Counted from the stretch's first letter, positions 35,318 to 45,321 are shown. The stretch: 64,000 bases of DNA from Clostridium caldaquaticum (GCF_023806125.1 NZ_JAMSKT010000017.1:6470-70469); one strand, 5' to 3'. A program made the numbers and translations. The notes: generated by a model not told the origin, from the sequence alone.

Positions 35318-35379
35318 GGGCAGTTAACAATGACTTGATTAAACTATATAATTGATTAAGGTTGTTAACTGCCCTTTTT
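35318..35379 (+). terminator. Terminator or attenuator just before the TRAP operon
   Basis: A 13-bp perfect stem GGGCAGTTAACAA/TTGTTAACTGCCC (35318-35330 with 35362-35374) is followed by TTTTT. The ribosome binding site GGAGGT of dctQ begins right after the T-tract. The 31-nt loop contains two TTGATTAA repeats. Confidence 0.8.
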
Positions 35380-35391
35380 GGAGGTGTTATA

Positions 35392-35871
35392 GTGGCAATA
35401 TTAAAATGGCTGGATGCTAATTTTGAAGAATTTTTAATGGTAACTCTTTTAGCACTAATGACAATAATAATGGGTATACAAGTTTGTGCAAGGTATGTAT
35501 TTAATTATTCTTTATCCTGGTCTGAAGAAGTGACAAGATATTTGTTTATATGGTCAGCCTTTATGAGCGTAAGCTATTGTACAAAAAAGTGTATTTCAAT
35601 TAAAATAGAACAAGTGGCTGAATTAATGTCAAAGAGAGGGAAAGCATTTATAAAACTTATTAACCATACTATCGAAATTATATTTTTTATATATATGATA
35701 CCTTATGCCATGGCGTATTTGCAATCTTCTATACAGAGCGGACAATTAAGTCCAGCTGTTAAAATTCCTATGTATTTTGTTCAAGCTGCACCGCTTTTTA
35801 GTTTTACTTTAGCAGCCTTTCGAATAGTTCAAAGATGGGTTATTGAATTTAATATTGTCAGGAAGGGATAA
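35392..35871 (+). CDS. TRAP transporter small permease (DctQ-like)
   Basis: A 159-aa membrane protein with four predicted helices and the DctQ signature (RYVFNYSLSWSEEVTRYLFIWSAFMSVSY). It is the small subunit of a secondary, binding-protein-dependent importer of carboxylates. GTG 35392 has GGAGGT 6 nt upstream; the frame opens at TTG 35362 inside the preceding hairpin, which is not the start. It lies 3 nt before the large subunit. Confidence 0.9.
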   Translation: MAILKWLDANFEEFLMVTLLALMTIIMGIQVCARYVFNYSLSWSEEVTRYLFIWSAFMSVSYCTKKCISIKIEQVAELMSKRGKAFIKLINHTIEIIFFIYMIPYAMAYLQSSIQSGQLSPAVKIPMYFVQAAPLFSFTLAAFRIVQRWVIEFNIVRKG

Positions 35872-35874
35872 ATT

Positions 35875-37167
35875 ATGTCAGCATACGTAGTATTTTTGTT
35901 ATTTTTTATATTTTTGATAATAGCAATTCCTATATCTATATCTCTTGGAATAGCATCAGTTCTTCCAGGAGCTTTTGACCCATCCTTTACAGCCAGCGGT
36001 AAATATATTATTCGTTCAATGCTTGGAGGAATGGATAGCTTTCCGCTTCTTGCTATTCCTATGTTTGTATTATCAGGAATAATAATGGCAAGAGGAGGGG
36101 TTTCAAAGAAGCTTTTTGATGTTTTTTCATATTTTTTAGGAAAGCTTACAGCAGGCATGCCTTGTGCTGTTGTTGTAACTTGTCTTTTCTATGGTGCAAT
36201 TTCTGGTTCTGCACCAGCTACAGTAGCAGCTGTGGGAAGTATGACAATTCCTGTACTTAATAGTTTAGGATACGATAAGGTTTTTTCTACGGCGCTTGTA
36301 GCAGTGGCAGGAGGCTTAGGGGTTATTATACCTCCAAGTATTCCTTTTATACTTTATGGAATGGCTTCCGGTCAATCAATAGGAGATTTGTTTATAGCTG
36401 GTGTACTTCCAGGGCTTTTAATCGGCGGACTTTTAATGGTTTATGCTTATTATTACTGCAGGAAAAATGGTGAAGATAAAGAAAAGATAAACGCTGTTGT
36501 ATGTGAACTTCATAAAAAAGGGTTAAAGAAAATATTAGCAGAAAGCTTTTGGGCAATTTTAACTCCGGTTATTATTTTAGGAAGTATTTATAGCGGTATA
36601 GCATCTCCTACAGAAGCCGCAGTATTATCAGTATTCTATGCCTTGGTTATAAGCCTTTTTGTATATAAAACTATAAAGTTAAAGGATTTGTGGCTTATAC
36701 TTGTAGAAGCGGTAAGAACTTTTTCGCCAATTTTGTTTATACTTGCAGCTTCAGCAGCTTTTTCAAAGGTTCTTACACTTATGCAGGTTTCACAGACAAT
36801 TAGCACATGGATATCGGCTAATGTATCAAACAAGATAATTATGCTTATTGTAATTAATATTTTACTGCTGTTTGTTGGAATGGTAATGGATACAACTCCA
36901 GCTATTTTAATATTAACACCGATACTGCTGCCCATTGTAGCAAGTTTTGGAGTTTCACCTATTCATTTTGGTGTAATCATGGTAGTTAACCTAGCTATTG
37001 GTTTTGTAACACCGCCTATTGGAGTAAATTTATTTGTGGCAAGTTCTTTAATGGATATTCCTGTTGTAAAGATTGCAAGCAAGGCTATACCTCTTATCAT
37101 ATATTTCTTAATTGCATTACTTTTTATAACATATATACCATCAATCAGCTTAGTATTAGTAGGGTAG
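35875..37167 (+). CDS. TRAP transporter large permease (DctM-like)
   Basis: A 430-aa membrane protein with about 12 helices, DctM type (FYGAISGSAPATVAAVGSMTIPVL, GLGVIIPPSIPFILYG, VMDTTPAILILTPILLPI). With DctQ and the lipoprotein it forms a Na+-coupled importer. Substrate is a carboxylate; shikimate or quinate is likely from context. AAGGG before ATG 35875. Confidence 0.93.
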   Translation: MSAYVVFLLFFIFLIIAIPISISLGIASVLPGAFDPSFTASGKYIIRSMLGGMDSFPLLAIPMFVLSGIIMARGGVSKKLFDVFSYFLGKLTAGMPCAVVVTCLFYGAISGSAPATVAAVGSMTIPVLNSLGYDKVFSTALVAVAGGLGVIIPPSIPFILYGMASGQSIGDLFIAGVLPGLLIGGLLMVYAYYYCRKNGEDKEKINAVVCELHKKGLKKILAESFWAILTPVIILGSIYSGIASPTEAAVLSVFYALVISLFVYKTIKLKDLWLILVEAVRTFSPILFILAASAAFSKVLTLMQVSQTISTWISANVSNKIIMLIVINILLLFVGMVMDTTPAILILTPILLPIVASFGVSPIHFGVIMVVNLAIGFVTPPIGVNLFVASSLMDIPVVKIASKAIPLIIYFLIALLFITYIPSISLVLVG

Positions 37168-37177
37168 GTGTCTGAAT

Positions 37178-38188
37178 ATGAAAAAAGCAAAAAAAATAAT
37201 AACTCTTATATTAATGACAGGTATCCTATTATCAGCAGCGGGATGCAGCAGTAGTGGAAATAAAGAAGAGGTACAGCGTTATGCATGGCCACTTGGAACA
37301 GCAAGTCCAGAGGATACTGTTACACATATTTATGCGAAGAAATTTTCAGAGGAAGTAAACCGCTTAAGCGGCGGCAGGATGAAAATAGAAGTATATCCAA
37401 ATAGTGTACTAGGTGGAGACAGAGAGCTACTTGAAACCTGTAAAGATGGGGATATACCTTTTGTAGTTCAAAATACTGCTCCGCAGGTAACTTTTATGAA
37501 AGAGATATCAGTATTTGATATTCCGTCAGTTTTTTCCAACATAGAAGAGGCAAGACAGGCTATTGATAATAAAGAATTTTACAGCTTGATTGAAAAGGTA
37601 TATGAAAAAGCAGGTTATAAATTATTAGGCTACGCAGATCAAGGCTTTAGAGTTATGACTACAAATAAGAAAGTTGAGTCTTTAAAGGATTTTAAAGGAC
37701 AGAAGATAAGAACCATGGAGAACTCTAATCATATAGCCTTTTGGAAATCATTAGGTGCAAATCCTACACCTATGACCTTCAGCGAAGTTTACATAGGACT
37801 TCAGCAAGGAACTATAGATGCACAGGAAAACCCTTATGAAGTTATTGTATCAAGTAAAATTTATGAGCAGCAGAAATATGCTGTAGATACAAATCATCTT
37901 CCTCATCTTATATCTCTTATAGTAAGTGATGAGTTTTATAAAAAACTGCCAAAGGAAAAGCAGGAGATTATTGATAAAGCAGCAGAAAGTGCAAAAGAGT
38001 ATGCAAGAGAAGCAGCAGATAAACGTATTGCTGAAAAAATAAAGAGTATACAATCAAAGGGGACAGAGATTATAGAAGTTAATGAGAAGCTGAGAGAAGA
38101 AATTAAAGAAGCTTCAAAACCTGTTTATGACAGCATTCGTAAGCAAGCTGGGGATAAAATTGTGGATGCATATTTAAGTAAAAAATAA
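37178..38188 (+). CDS. TRAP substrate-binding lipoprotein (DctP-like)
   Basis: A 336-aa TRAP-type extracytoplasmic receptor. Signal peptide with lipobox SAAGC. Features: GTASPEDTVTHIYAKKFSEEV, LGGDRELLE, RVMTTNK with the conserved Arg that binds ligand carboxylate, and ANPTPMTFSEVYIGLQQGTIDAQENP. It captures an organic acid outside the cell and passes it to DctQM. Last gene of the cluster, followed by a strong terminator. Confidence 0.92.
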   Translation: MKKAKKIITLILMTGILLSAAGCSSSGNKEEVQRYAWPLGTASPEDTVTHIYAKKFSEEVNRLSGGRMKIEVYPNSVLGGDRELLETCKDGDIPFVVQNTAPQVTFMKEISVFDIPSVFSNIEEARQAIDNKEFYSLIEKVYEKAGYKLLGYADQGFRVMTTNKKVESLKDFKGQKIRTMENSNHIAFWKSLGANPTPMTFSEVYIGLQQGTIDAQENPYEVIVSSKIYEQQKYAVDTNHLPHLISLIVSDEFYKKLPKEKQEIIDKAAESAKEYAREAADKRIAEKIKSIQSKGTEIIEVNEKLREEIKEASKPVYDSIRKQAGDKIVDAYLSKK

Positions 38189-38205
38189 TAATATTAAATA
38201 TAATA

Positions 38206-38245
38206 GCGATAACTGAAAAATAAGTTTTTTCAGTTATCGCTTTAT
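38206..38245. terminator. Terminator after the TRAP operon
   Basis: A 15-bp stem GCGATAACTGAAAAA with its complement (38225-38240) and a T-rich tail. It closes the hydroaromatic cluster. Confidence 0.88.
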
Positions 38246-38327
38246 AGTTTAAAATAAATCTCATATTCATTTGAAGTTTTAACAAATAATTTAAAATTTA
38301 CGAAGTTATTAATTGTTTGTTAATTTA

Positions 38328-38849
38328 TTATTTGCAGCTTATACTAACCAGTTCTTGTTGTTCAATGCATTGTATTACATTGTCTACAACTTCATCAAAA
38401 GATTTATCATTCATAACTTCAATATCACAGTATTTTTTGTATAAAGGATATCTTTCTTTAAAAAGATTATGAATTCTGGATACATCTCCGGATAATAGTG
38501 GTCTGGTAGATGCATCAATATCTCCAAGTATTTTTTCTACAGGACGATTTATAAAAATTATTACTGAATTTTTGTGGAGTACTTCCATGTTGGAGGGAAT
38601 TTTTACCGCACCTCCTCCGGTAGATATAACGCAAGGATAATTTTCAGCCAATTCTTTTATGGCTTCGCTTTCTATTTTCCTAAAATGATCTTCACCATGC
38701 TTAAAAATATCTTTTATAGAACATCCTTCTTTTTTTATGATATATTCATCTACATCATAAAAGGTAAGTCCAAGTCTTTCAGATACAGCCTTTCCCATAG
38801 TTGTTTTGCCGCTCCCAGGCATTCCTATGAAAACAATATTTTTATTCAT
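38328..38849 (-). CDS. aroK: Shikimate kinase
   Basis: A 173-aa kinase phosphorylating shikimate at O3. Walker A GMPGSGKTTMG, shikimate-site DVDEYI and STGGGAV, and the lid Arg in RPLLSG are present. Full family length. Last gene of the aro operon aroF-tyrA-aroB-aroA-aroC-pheA-aroK, 42 bp after pheA. Confidence 0.95.
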   Translation of the reverse strand: MNKNIVFIGMPGSGKTTMGKAVSERLGLTFYDVDEYIIKKEGCSIKDIFKHGEDHFRKIESEAIKELAENYPCVISTGGGAVKIPSNMEVLHKNSVIIFINRPVEKILGDIDASTRPLLSGDVSRIHNLFKERYPLYKKYCDIEVMNDKSFDEVVDNVIQCIEQQELVSISCK

Positions 38850-38891
38850 TTTAATTCCCCCTTTTTAATAGAACACTTCAAGGATATAACC

Positions 38892-40001
38892 TTAATAGTT
38901 TTCGTCAAACTTTTTATAATTACCTAAAATTTTGAAATACCTGCTGTTGTTTTTTACAGCTTCAATGGCTAACTGTACCGTTTCATCTTTAAGGTTTCCT
39001 TCAAAATCTACATAGAAGAAATATTCCCAAGGTTTGTCTTGAAGTGGTCTTGATTCAATTTTAAGAAGGTTTAAATAGTTTTCCGCAAAGCATCTTAAAA
39101 CATTGTATAATGAACCAACCTTATGGGAAGTGGAAAATACTACGCTAATTTTATTATTGTATGAATCTTCCTTCATATCTCTTGATATAATTACAAACTT
39201 TGTAGTGTTGTTACTGTTGAAATTAATGCTTGGTTTAAGAATATCAAGTCCATATAGCTTAGCTGCTCTCTTGCTGCCTATTGCTGCCAATTTTTTATTG
39301 TTTTGTTTTTTTACATATTCAGCACTTTTTGCAGTATTTAAGTAAGGGATAAGTGTCCAACTAGGACAATGCTTTAAAAATTCGCTGCATTGACTAAAAC
39401 CTTGAGGATGAGAGTATACTTCTTCAATATCTTCTAATTTTGCACCTTTTATACCAAGCAGGTTCTGAGCTACTTTTAAGCAGACTTCTCCTGTAATATA
39501 AAAATCATATTTGTTTAGCAGGTCATATACCTCAGATATAGCTCCTGTTGAAGAGTTTTCTATTGGCAGTACTCCATAATCAATTTTGCCGTTTTTAAGC
39601 TCTATGAATACATCTTCAAAATGTTCTACTGCCTTTCTTTGAACATCATCTCCGAAATATTCAATTAGAGCCTCTTCACTGAAAGAGCCAGGTACTCCCT
39701 GAAAGCCGATAACTATTTTATTTTTTTCATAGGAAGATAAAAGTTGATTTTGAAGTTCTTTGCTTATTTTCATAAGAGAATTTAAAAATTCTTCAAGAGC
39801 ACCTTCAAAGTTTTTATTATTTAAGCTTTGTAATCCTCTTTTAATAACTTCTTCTTCTCTAGTTTTATGAAGTATTGTTAAATTATGCTGTTTCTTGTAT
39901 TCTGCAATCTTTAATACATACTCCATGCGCTTTTCAAACAATCTAACAAGATCTTTGTCTACGCTGTCAATTTCTTCTCTTAATTTTGATAAATCGTCCA
40001 T
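38892..40001 (-). CDS. pheA: Bifunctional chorismate mutase/prephenate dehydratase
   Basis: A 369-aa P-protein. An AroQ-type chorismate mutase (about 1-85, LREEIDSVDKDLVRLFEKRM) is followed by the dehydratase (GFQGVPGSFSEEAL, ENSSTGAISEVYDLL, NTTKFVIISRD) and an ACT domain with ESRPLQ that senses phenylalanine. It turns chorismate into phenylpyruvate. ATG 40001 with GGGGTGGTG upstream is preferred over GTG 40013. It lies 19 nt after aroC. Confidence 0.93.
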   Translation of the reverse strand: MDDLSKLREEIDSVDKDLVRLFEKRMEYVLKIAEYKKQHNLTILHKTREEEVIKRGLQSLNNKNFEGALEEFLNSLMKISKELQNQLLSSYEKNKIVIGFQGVPGSFSEEALIEYFGDDVQRKAVEHFEDVFIELKNGKIDYGVLPIENSSTGAISEVYDLLNKYDFYITGEVCLKVAQNLLGIKGAKLEDIEEVYSHPQGFSQCSEFLKHCPSWTLIPYLNTAKSAEYVKKQNNKKLAAIGSKRAAKLYGLDILKPSINFNSNNTTKFVIISRDMKEDSYNNKISVVFSTSHKVGSLYNVLRCFAENYLNLLKIESRPLQDKPWEYFFYVDFEGNLKDETVQLAIEAVKNNSRYFKILGNYKKFDENY

Positions 40002-40020
40002 TTTATACACCACCCCGATA

Positions 40021-41100
40021 TTAGTTAGAATATAGTAAATCTAAAACAGCCATAGCTGTTACTGCTTCAACCACAGGTATAGCTCTTTGAACAATACAAG
40101 GGTCATGACGGCCCCTAACTTCAAGTTCAGTATTTTCCATTTTAGAAATATTAACAGTTTTTTGAGGCTTACCTATAGAGGGAGTAGGCTTAAAAGCAGC
40201 TTTGAAAATTAATGGCATTCCGTTTGTAATTCCGCCTAAAATACCGCCATTGTTATTTGTTAGAGTCTGTACTTTGCCGTTCTCTATATAAAATTCATCA
40301 TTTGCCTGTGAGCCTCTTAAGCTTGAAATGCTGAATCCAGCTCCAAATTCTACACCTTTAACTGCAGGAATAGAGAATAAAAGATGGGCTAAGGTGCTTT
40401 CTACAGAATCAAAGAAAGGTGAACCTAAACCGGCAGGTAAATTAATAGCAGCTGCTTCTATTACTCCTCCTACAGAATCTAAATTTTTTTTTGCCTCTAA
40501 AATTGCATTTTTCATTTCTTCTTCTTTTTGCTCGTTTATAACAGGGAAGCTTTTTTTATGAAGTTCTTTTAAAGAGGTTAGCTCAATATTTACTTTATCA
40601 AAAGGAGTATCATATATATTTCCTATTTGATATATGTGACTTCCAATATAAATATCTTTTTCAGCTAAAATCTGTTTTGCAATAGCTCCTGCAAAAACCA
40701 GCGGTGCTGTTAAGCGGCCGGAAAAGTGTCCTCCGCCTCTATAATCATTGAAACCTTTGTATTTAATAAATCCTGTATAATCTGCATGGCCTGGACGCAT
40801 AGCATTTTTAAGCTCACTATAATCTTTTGAATGCTGGTCTTTATTCCATATAACAGCACAAAGAGGTGTGCCTGTTGTAGACTCATTAAAATACCCGCTT
40901 AATATTTCAAAACTATCCTTTTCATTTCTTGGGGTTGAAAACTCATTTTTTCCTGGAGCCCTTCTTCCCATTTCAAACTGTATTTCTTCTAAATCTAATT
41001 TTATTCCAGAAGGTAGTCCGTCAATTGTTATGCCGATTCCTTTTCCATGAGATTCACCAAAAATTGAAAATTTAATTCTCTGTCCCCAGACTCCACTCAT
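40021..41100 (-). CDS. aroC: Chorismate synthase
   Basis: A 359-aa FMN-dependent enzyme forming chorismate from EPSP. Signatures: [52 protein letters not shown] and [13 protein letters not shown]. The start overlaps the end of aroA by 29 bp with AGGAGG inside aroA, so translation is coupled. Confidence 0.95.
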   Translation of the reverse strand: MSGVWGQRIKFSIFGESHGKGIGITIDGLPSGIKLDLEEIQFEMGRRAPGKNEFSTPRNEKDSFEILSGYFNESTTGTPLCAVIWNKDQHSKDYSELKNAMRPGHADYTGFIKYKGFNDYRGGGHFSGRLTAPLVFAGAIAKQILAEKDIYIGSHIYQIGNIYDTPFDKVNIELTSLKELHKKSFPVINEQKEEEMKNAILEAKKNLDSVGGVIEAAAINLPAGLGSPFFDSVESTLAHLLFSIPAVKGVEFGAGFSISSLRGSQANDEFYIENGKVQTLTNNNGGILGGITNGMPLIFKAAFKPTPSIGKPQKTVNISKMENTELEVRGRHDPCIVQRAIPVVEAVTAMAVLDLLYSN

Positions 41101-42355
41101 CCAATTTACCTCCTAATGTAGCAAAATCTTTGAAAAATTCAGGATAAGATTTTTTTACAGCATCGCTGTTTGTAATAATTACAGGTTCTGTACATTTTAT
41201 AGAAGCAATAGAAAGTGCCATTGCGATGCGGTGGTCATTCCAGCTGTCTACTATTCCACCTTTAAGTTTTTTCTTACCATGAATAATTAAACTATCCTGA
41301 AGCTCTTTTATATCTGCTCCTAATTTATTTAATTCAGTTGTAGTTGATTTTAAACGGTCAGATTCTTTTATGCGCAGTCTTGCTGCATTTATAATTCTTG
41401 TTGTACCTTCACTTAAGGCTCCTAAAACTGCTAATATAGGAACAAGGTCGGGACACTGGGAAGCATCAATTGTAATTCCTTTTGTTTTTGAAGCTTTTGT
41501 AGTTATTATATCTTCTGAAACAGATATATTTCCGCCCATTTCTTTAATAATATCTACAATAACCTTATCTCCCTGCAGTGAATTAATATTTAAATCCATG
41601 CAATTCACTTGTTCACCAAGAATTCCGGCTGCAAGATAGAAAGCTGCCTGAGAAAAGTCACCTTCAACTTTGTAATTTTTAGCTTTATATTTCTGATTTC
41701 CTTGTATATAAAACTCTTTATAAGAGTTATTTTCTATTTCTACAGAAAACTGACGTAAAATATCTAAGGTTAAATCCACATATCCTTTGGATTCTAACTC
41801 TGTAGTTACAATAATTCTGGAGTCTCCTTCCAATAAGGGAAGGGCAAACAAAAGACCAGTAATGAATTGAGAGCTGATATTTCCTTCTATTTCATAATCT
41901 CCAGGTTTAAGCTTTCCTTGCAAAGTAAGAGGCAAGCCTTCTTCATTACAATACTTAATATTTTGGGTTTTAAAAAGTTTATAGTAAGGAGTGAGAGGAC
42001 GGCTTTTCAATCTTCCTCTTCCGTTAAAGGTTATTCTATTTCCTGTTAAGAGAGCGATAGGAATAAGAAAACGTAAAGTTGAGCCTGATTCAATGCAGTC
42101 AATTTCTTCAGCTACTGCTTGAAGTGTGGAAGCTCCTTTAATGTCTAGACGGTCTAAGTTTTTTTCTATTTCTATTCCTAAGGACTTCATGCCATTACAG
42201 GTGGCAGTAATGTCCTCAGAAAATATTACATTTTCTATATTGCTTTTTCCATTTGCAAGACTAGCAGCAATAATTGCTCTATGGCAAAGACTTTTTGATG
42301 GTGGAATTTTAATACTGCCTTTAAGTCTTGAGGGTATAATTTTTATAGAGCTCAA
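41072..42355 (-). CDS. aroA: EPSP synthase (3-phosphoshikimate 1-carboxyvinyltransferase)
   Basis: A 427-aa enzyme joining shikimate-3-phosphate and PEP. Signatures: [32 protein letters not shown] and [11 protein letters not shown]. Start is TTG 42355 with AAAGGGGGA 8 nt upstream, 15 nt after aroB; no better ATG is near. Confidence 0.94.
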   Translation of the reverse strand: MSSIKIIPSRLKGSIKIPPSKSLCHRAIIAASLANGKSNIENVIFSEDITATCNGMKSLGIEIEKNLDRLDIKGASTLQAVAEEIDCIESGSTLRFLIPIALLTGNRITFNGRGRLKSRPLTPYYKLFKTQNIKYCNEEGLPLTLQGKLKPGDYEIEGNISSQFITGLLFALPLLEGDSRIIVTTELESKGYVDLTLDILRQFSVEIENNSYKEFYIQGNQKYKAKNYKVEGDFSQAAFYLAAGILGEQVNCMDLNINSLQGDKVIVDIIKEMGGNISVSEDIITTKASKTKGITIDASQCPDLVPILAVLGALSEGTTRIINAARLRIKESDRLKSTTTELNKLGADIKELQDSLIIHGKKKLKGGIVDSWNDHRIAMALSIASIKCTEPVIITNSDAVKKSYPEFFKDFATLGGKLDEWSLGTEN

Positions 42356-42370
42356 AATGGAGTTCCCCCT

Positions 42371-43438
42371 TTAGCTTTTAATATATTTTTCTATTTCTTC
42401 AGGTTTAATATTTTTAATGAAGCTTTGTCCTATACTTTCTAGTAAAATAATATTCATACTTTTTCCTATATTTTTTTTATCCATATTCATAGCTTTAAAA
42501 AGTTCAGTTTTATTAATATCTGGCAGCTCATAAGGAAGATTGTATTTAGCAATGAGTTTTTTAAGTAAGGCTGAAGTACCTTCTTCAGTAATTTCAAGTT
42601 CTTCACTAGCTTCGGTGATTGCAGCCATACCTATTGCTACTGCTTCTCCGTGAGTGAATTTTTCATAGTTAAAGCATTTTTCAATTCCATGCCCTATGGT
42701 ATGTCCAAAGTTAAGAAGCATTCTCTCTCCAGTATCTTTTTCGTCCTTTTCAACAACATCCTTTTTAATACTCAAGCAGGAATAAATAACCATATCTATA
42801 TTTTGCAAAAGCTCTTCTTTTGTTTTGTATTGTAATAGGTTATAAAATAGCTCTTTATTTCTTATTGCTCCATATTTTATAACCTCTGCCATGCCATCAT
42901 AGAAAACTCTATCCTTAAGGCTTCTTAACAAATCAGGGTCAATAAATACAGCAACAGGCTGATAAAAGCTTCCTATAAGGTTTTTTCCGTGCTTTGAGTT
43001 TACAGCCACTTTTCCTCCGATACTGCTGTCGATTTGAGCTAAAAGAGAGGTTGGGATTTGTATAAAAGGAATGCCTCTTAATATTATAGAAGCAGCAAAT
43101 CCTCCTAAATCTCCAACAACTCCTCCTCCAAAAGCAATAATTAAATCTCCTCTTGTAAGGTTAAATTCTAAAAGTTCATCGCAAACCCTTTGAAGTACCT
43201 CAAAGGATTTGCTTTTTTCACCAGGCTCTATTATAATCATTTTGGTTATAAAATTTTCTTTAATTAAATTATTTTCAAGTTTCTGGCCATATAACTTTTC
43301 AACATTAGAATCAGTTATTATGGCTATTTTTTTATTTTTGTATATTTTTTTTATATTTTCTCCAATATTTTGGATAATTCCCTTCTCTATATATATTGGA
43401 TAGGATTTATCAGGAAGATTTACGGTAAGTTTAAGCAT
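42371..43438 (-). CDS. aroB: 3-Dehydroquinate synthase
   Basis: A 355-aa NAD- and metal-dependent enzyme making 3-dehydroquinate from DAHP. Signatures: GGGVVGDLGGFAAS, PTSLLAQIDSSIGGKVAVN, MAEVIKYG and the metal-binding LNFGHTIGHGIE and HGEAVAIGM. Its ATG overlaps the tyrA stop by 1 bp. Confidence 0.95.
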   Translation of the reverse strand: MLKLTVNLPDKSYPIYIEKGIIQNIGENIKKIYKNKKIAIITDSNVEKLYGQKLENNLIKENFITKMIIIEPGEKSKSFEVLQRVCDELLEFNLTRGDLIIAFGGGVVGDLGGFAASIILRGIPFIQIPTSLLAQIDSSIGGKVAVNSKHGKNLIGSFYQPVAVFIDPDLLRSLKDRVFYDGMAEVIKYGAIRNKELFYNLLQYKTKEELLQNIDMVIYSCLSIKKDVVEKDEKDTGERMLLNFGHTIGHGIEKCFNYEKFTHGEAVAIGMAAITEASEELEITEEGTSALLKKLIAKYNLPYELPDINKTELFKAMNMDKKNIGKSMNIILLESIGQSFIKNIKPEEIEKYIKS

Positions 43439-44289
43439 TAAACTATCTCCTTTCTCCTTAAGTGAGCCTTTTCAAATTCAGATTTAATAAGGCTGCAGTT
43501 ATTTTCTGCTATAGCATTTTTAAGTATCTTAATATTTTCTTCAAAAATCTCCAGTTTATTAATAATATTATCTCTATTTGAAGTTAAAAGTTCTGTCCAT
43601 AAATCAGCATTTATCTGTGCCACTCTTGTGCTGTCTTTAAAGCTTCCTGCAGCAAATAAAGAAGTTTCTACGCCTAATAAATCACTGTTTACTAAGGCAA
43701 CTGCCAGTATATGGGGAAGATGGCTTGTAAATGCTATAACTTCATCATGATGTTTTGGATCAATTCTAACGGTAGCTTTACAGCCCATACTCTTTACTAT
43801 TCTTTCTAACAGCTGAATGTTTTCTTCTTTGTTTCTTTCTACAGGAGTAAATATATAGCTTGCTCCTTTAAATATATCCTTGGAAGCATAATTTAATCCT
43901 TGCTTTTCTCTCCCTGCCATAGGATGCCCTCCAATAAAATCCAAGTCTTCGGGAATAAAGGAATTAATATTATTAACTATTTCTTCTTTAATACCACCTA
44001 CGTCTGTTATAATTGCCCCGGATTTAAAATCTTTTATGTGTTTTTTCACAAAATCTAAGGTTAATTTAGGATACAAGGCAATAATGACTATATCAGATTT
44101 TTTTAATGGTATTTCTGCTTCTTTATATCCTTTGTCAATGATTTTCATATTTAAAGCAGTATTAAGGGCGTTTTCATCTACATCAACAGCCCATAAATTT
44201 TTAGGTTTTAATTCCTTTAAAGCCATAGCATAAGAACCGCCAATAAGCCCAAGGCCAACTATAGTGATATTAAAGTCTAAGCCCTCCAA
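43438..44289 (-). CDS. tyrA: Prephenate dehydrogenase
   Basis: A 283-aa NAD-dependent TyrA making 4-hydroxyphenylpyruvate. Rossmann GLGLIGGSYAMALK and the catalytic region DFIGGHPMAGREKQG with His are present; no ACT domain is evident. I place the start at TTG 44287-44289, with GAGGTG 6 nt upstream, instead of GTG 44298 which lies within that site. It follows aroF by 18 nt. Confidence 0.92.
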   Translation of the reverse strand: MEGLDFNITIVGLGLIGGSYAMALKELKPKNLWAVDVDENALNTALNMKIIDKGYKEAEIPLKKSDIVIIALYPKLTLDFVKKHIKDFKSGAIITDVGGIKEEIVNNINSFIPEDLDFIGGHPMAGREKQGLNYASKDIFKGASYIFTPVERNKEENIQLLERIVKSMGCKATVRIDPKHHDEVIAFTSHLPHILAVALVNSDLLGVETSLFAAGSFKDSTRVAQINADLWTELLTSNRDNIINKLEIFEENIKILKNAIAENNCSLIKSEFEKAHLRRKEIV

Positions 44290-44307
44290 TGCAATCACCT
44301 CATTATT

Positions 44308-45321
44308 TTATAAACTTCTGTCATTTACTTTTGCTATTTCTCTTAAAGAATTCATTAGAGAATCAAATCTTTCTGGCTTAATGGATTGTTCACCATCACA
44401 TTTTGCATTTGCAGGGTCATTGTGCACTTCGATTATTAAACCGTCAGCTCCAACTGCTATAGCTGCTTTTGCAAGAGGTTCAACCATCCACCACATACCA
44501 GCGGCATGGCTTGGATCTACAATTACTGGAAGATGTGTTAATCTTTTGAGTGCAGGTATAGCGCTTATATCTAACGTATTTCTTGTGTAAGTTTCAAAAG
44601 TTCTGATGCCTCTTTCACAAAGAATAACATTTTGGTTTCCTTCTGCCATAATGTATTCTGCAGACATAATGAGCTCTTCAATAGTTGCAGAAAAACCTCT
44701 TTTTAAAAGAACTGGTTTATCAGTCTTTCCAACTTCTTTTAGCAAATCATAGTTTTGCATGTTTCTTGCACCTATTTGAAATACATCTGCATATTCTAAC
44801 ATTCCTTCAATCTGATTAACTGCCATAACCTCTGTTACAATAGGAAGACCTGTTTTATCTTTAGCAAGTTTTAAAAGCTCAAGCCCATTTTCTCTAAGTC
44901 CTTGAAAACTGTAAGGAGATGTTCTTGGTTTGTAAGCACCGCCTCTTAAAAAGGTTGCCCCTGATTCCTTTACTTGTTTAGCGATAGTAACAATCTGTTC
45001 TTCACTTTCAACGGAGCAGGGACCAGCCATAACAGCAATTTTATCTCCGCCTATAATGCTGTTTCCAACTTCAATAACAGTATCTTGAGGATGAAATTTT
45101 CTATTAGCAAGTTTAAAAGGTTCTTGTACACGAAAAACTCTATCTACAATTTCCTCTACTAAAAAATGATTTGGATCAAGCTTGCTTGTATCCCCTACCA
45201 GACCAAATATGGAGCAGTTTTCACCTTGAGTTCTGCTAACTTTAACTCCTAAGCTTTCTACTTTAAGTTTCAGCATTTCAATTGCCTCCTCTGTAGCTTC
45301 AGGTTTCATAATAATTACCAT
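44308..45321 (-). CDS. aroF: DAHP synthase, type I-beta with N-terminal regulatory domain
   Basis: A 337-aa first enzyme of the shikimate pathway (PEP + erythrose-4-P). An N-terminal ~70-aa ferredoxin-like regulatory domain precedes the barrel with AGPCSVESEEQ, RGGAYKPRTSPYSFQG, CERGIRTFETYTRNTLDI and VDPSHAAG. This type is usually feedback-inhibited through the N-terminal domain. ATG 45321 has GGGGG 8 nt upstream. First structural gene of the operon, preceded by a leader peptide and terminator (45351-45581). Confidence 0.95.
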   Translation of the reverse strand: MVIIMKPEATEEAIEMLKLKVESLGVKVSRTQGENCSIFGLVGDTSKLDPNHFLVEEIVDRVFRVQEPFKLANRKFHPQDTVIEVGNSIIGGDKIAVMAGPCSVESEEQIVTIAKQVKESGATFLRGGAYKPRTSPYSFQGLRENGLELLKLAKDKTGLPIVTEVMAVNQIEGMLEYADVFQIGARNMQNYDLLKEVGKTDKPVLLKRGFSATIEELIMSAEYIMAEGNQNVILCERGIRTFETYTRNTLDISAIPALKRLTHLPVIVDPSHAAGMWWMVEPLAKAAIAVGADGLIIEVHNDPANAKCDGEQSIKPERFDSLMNSLREIAKVNDRSL

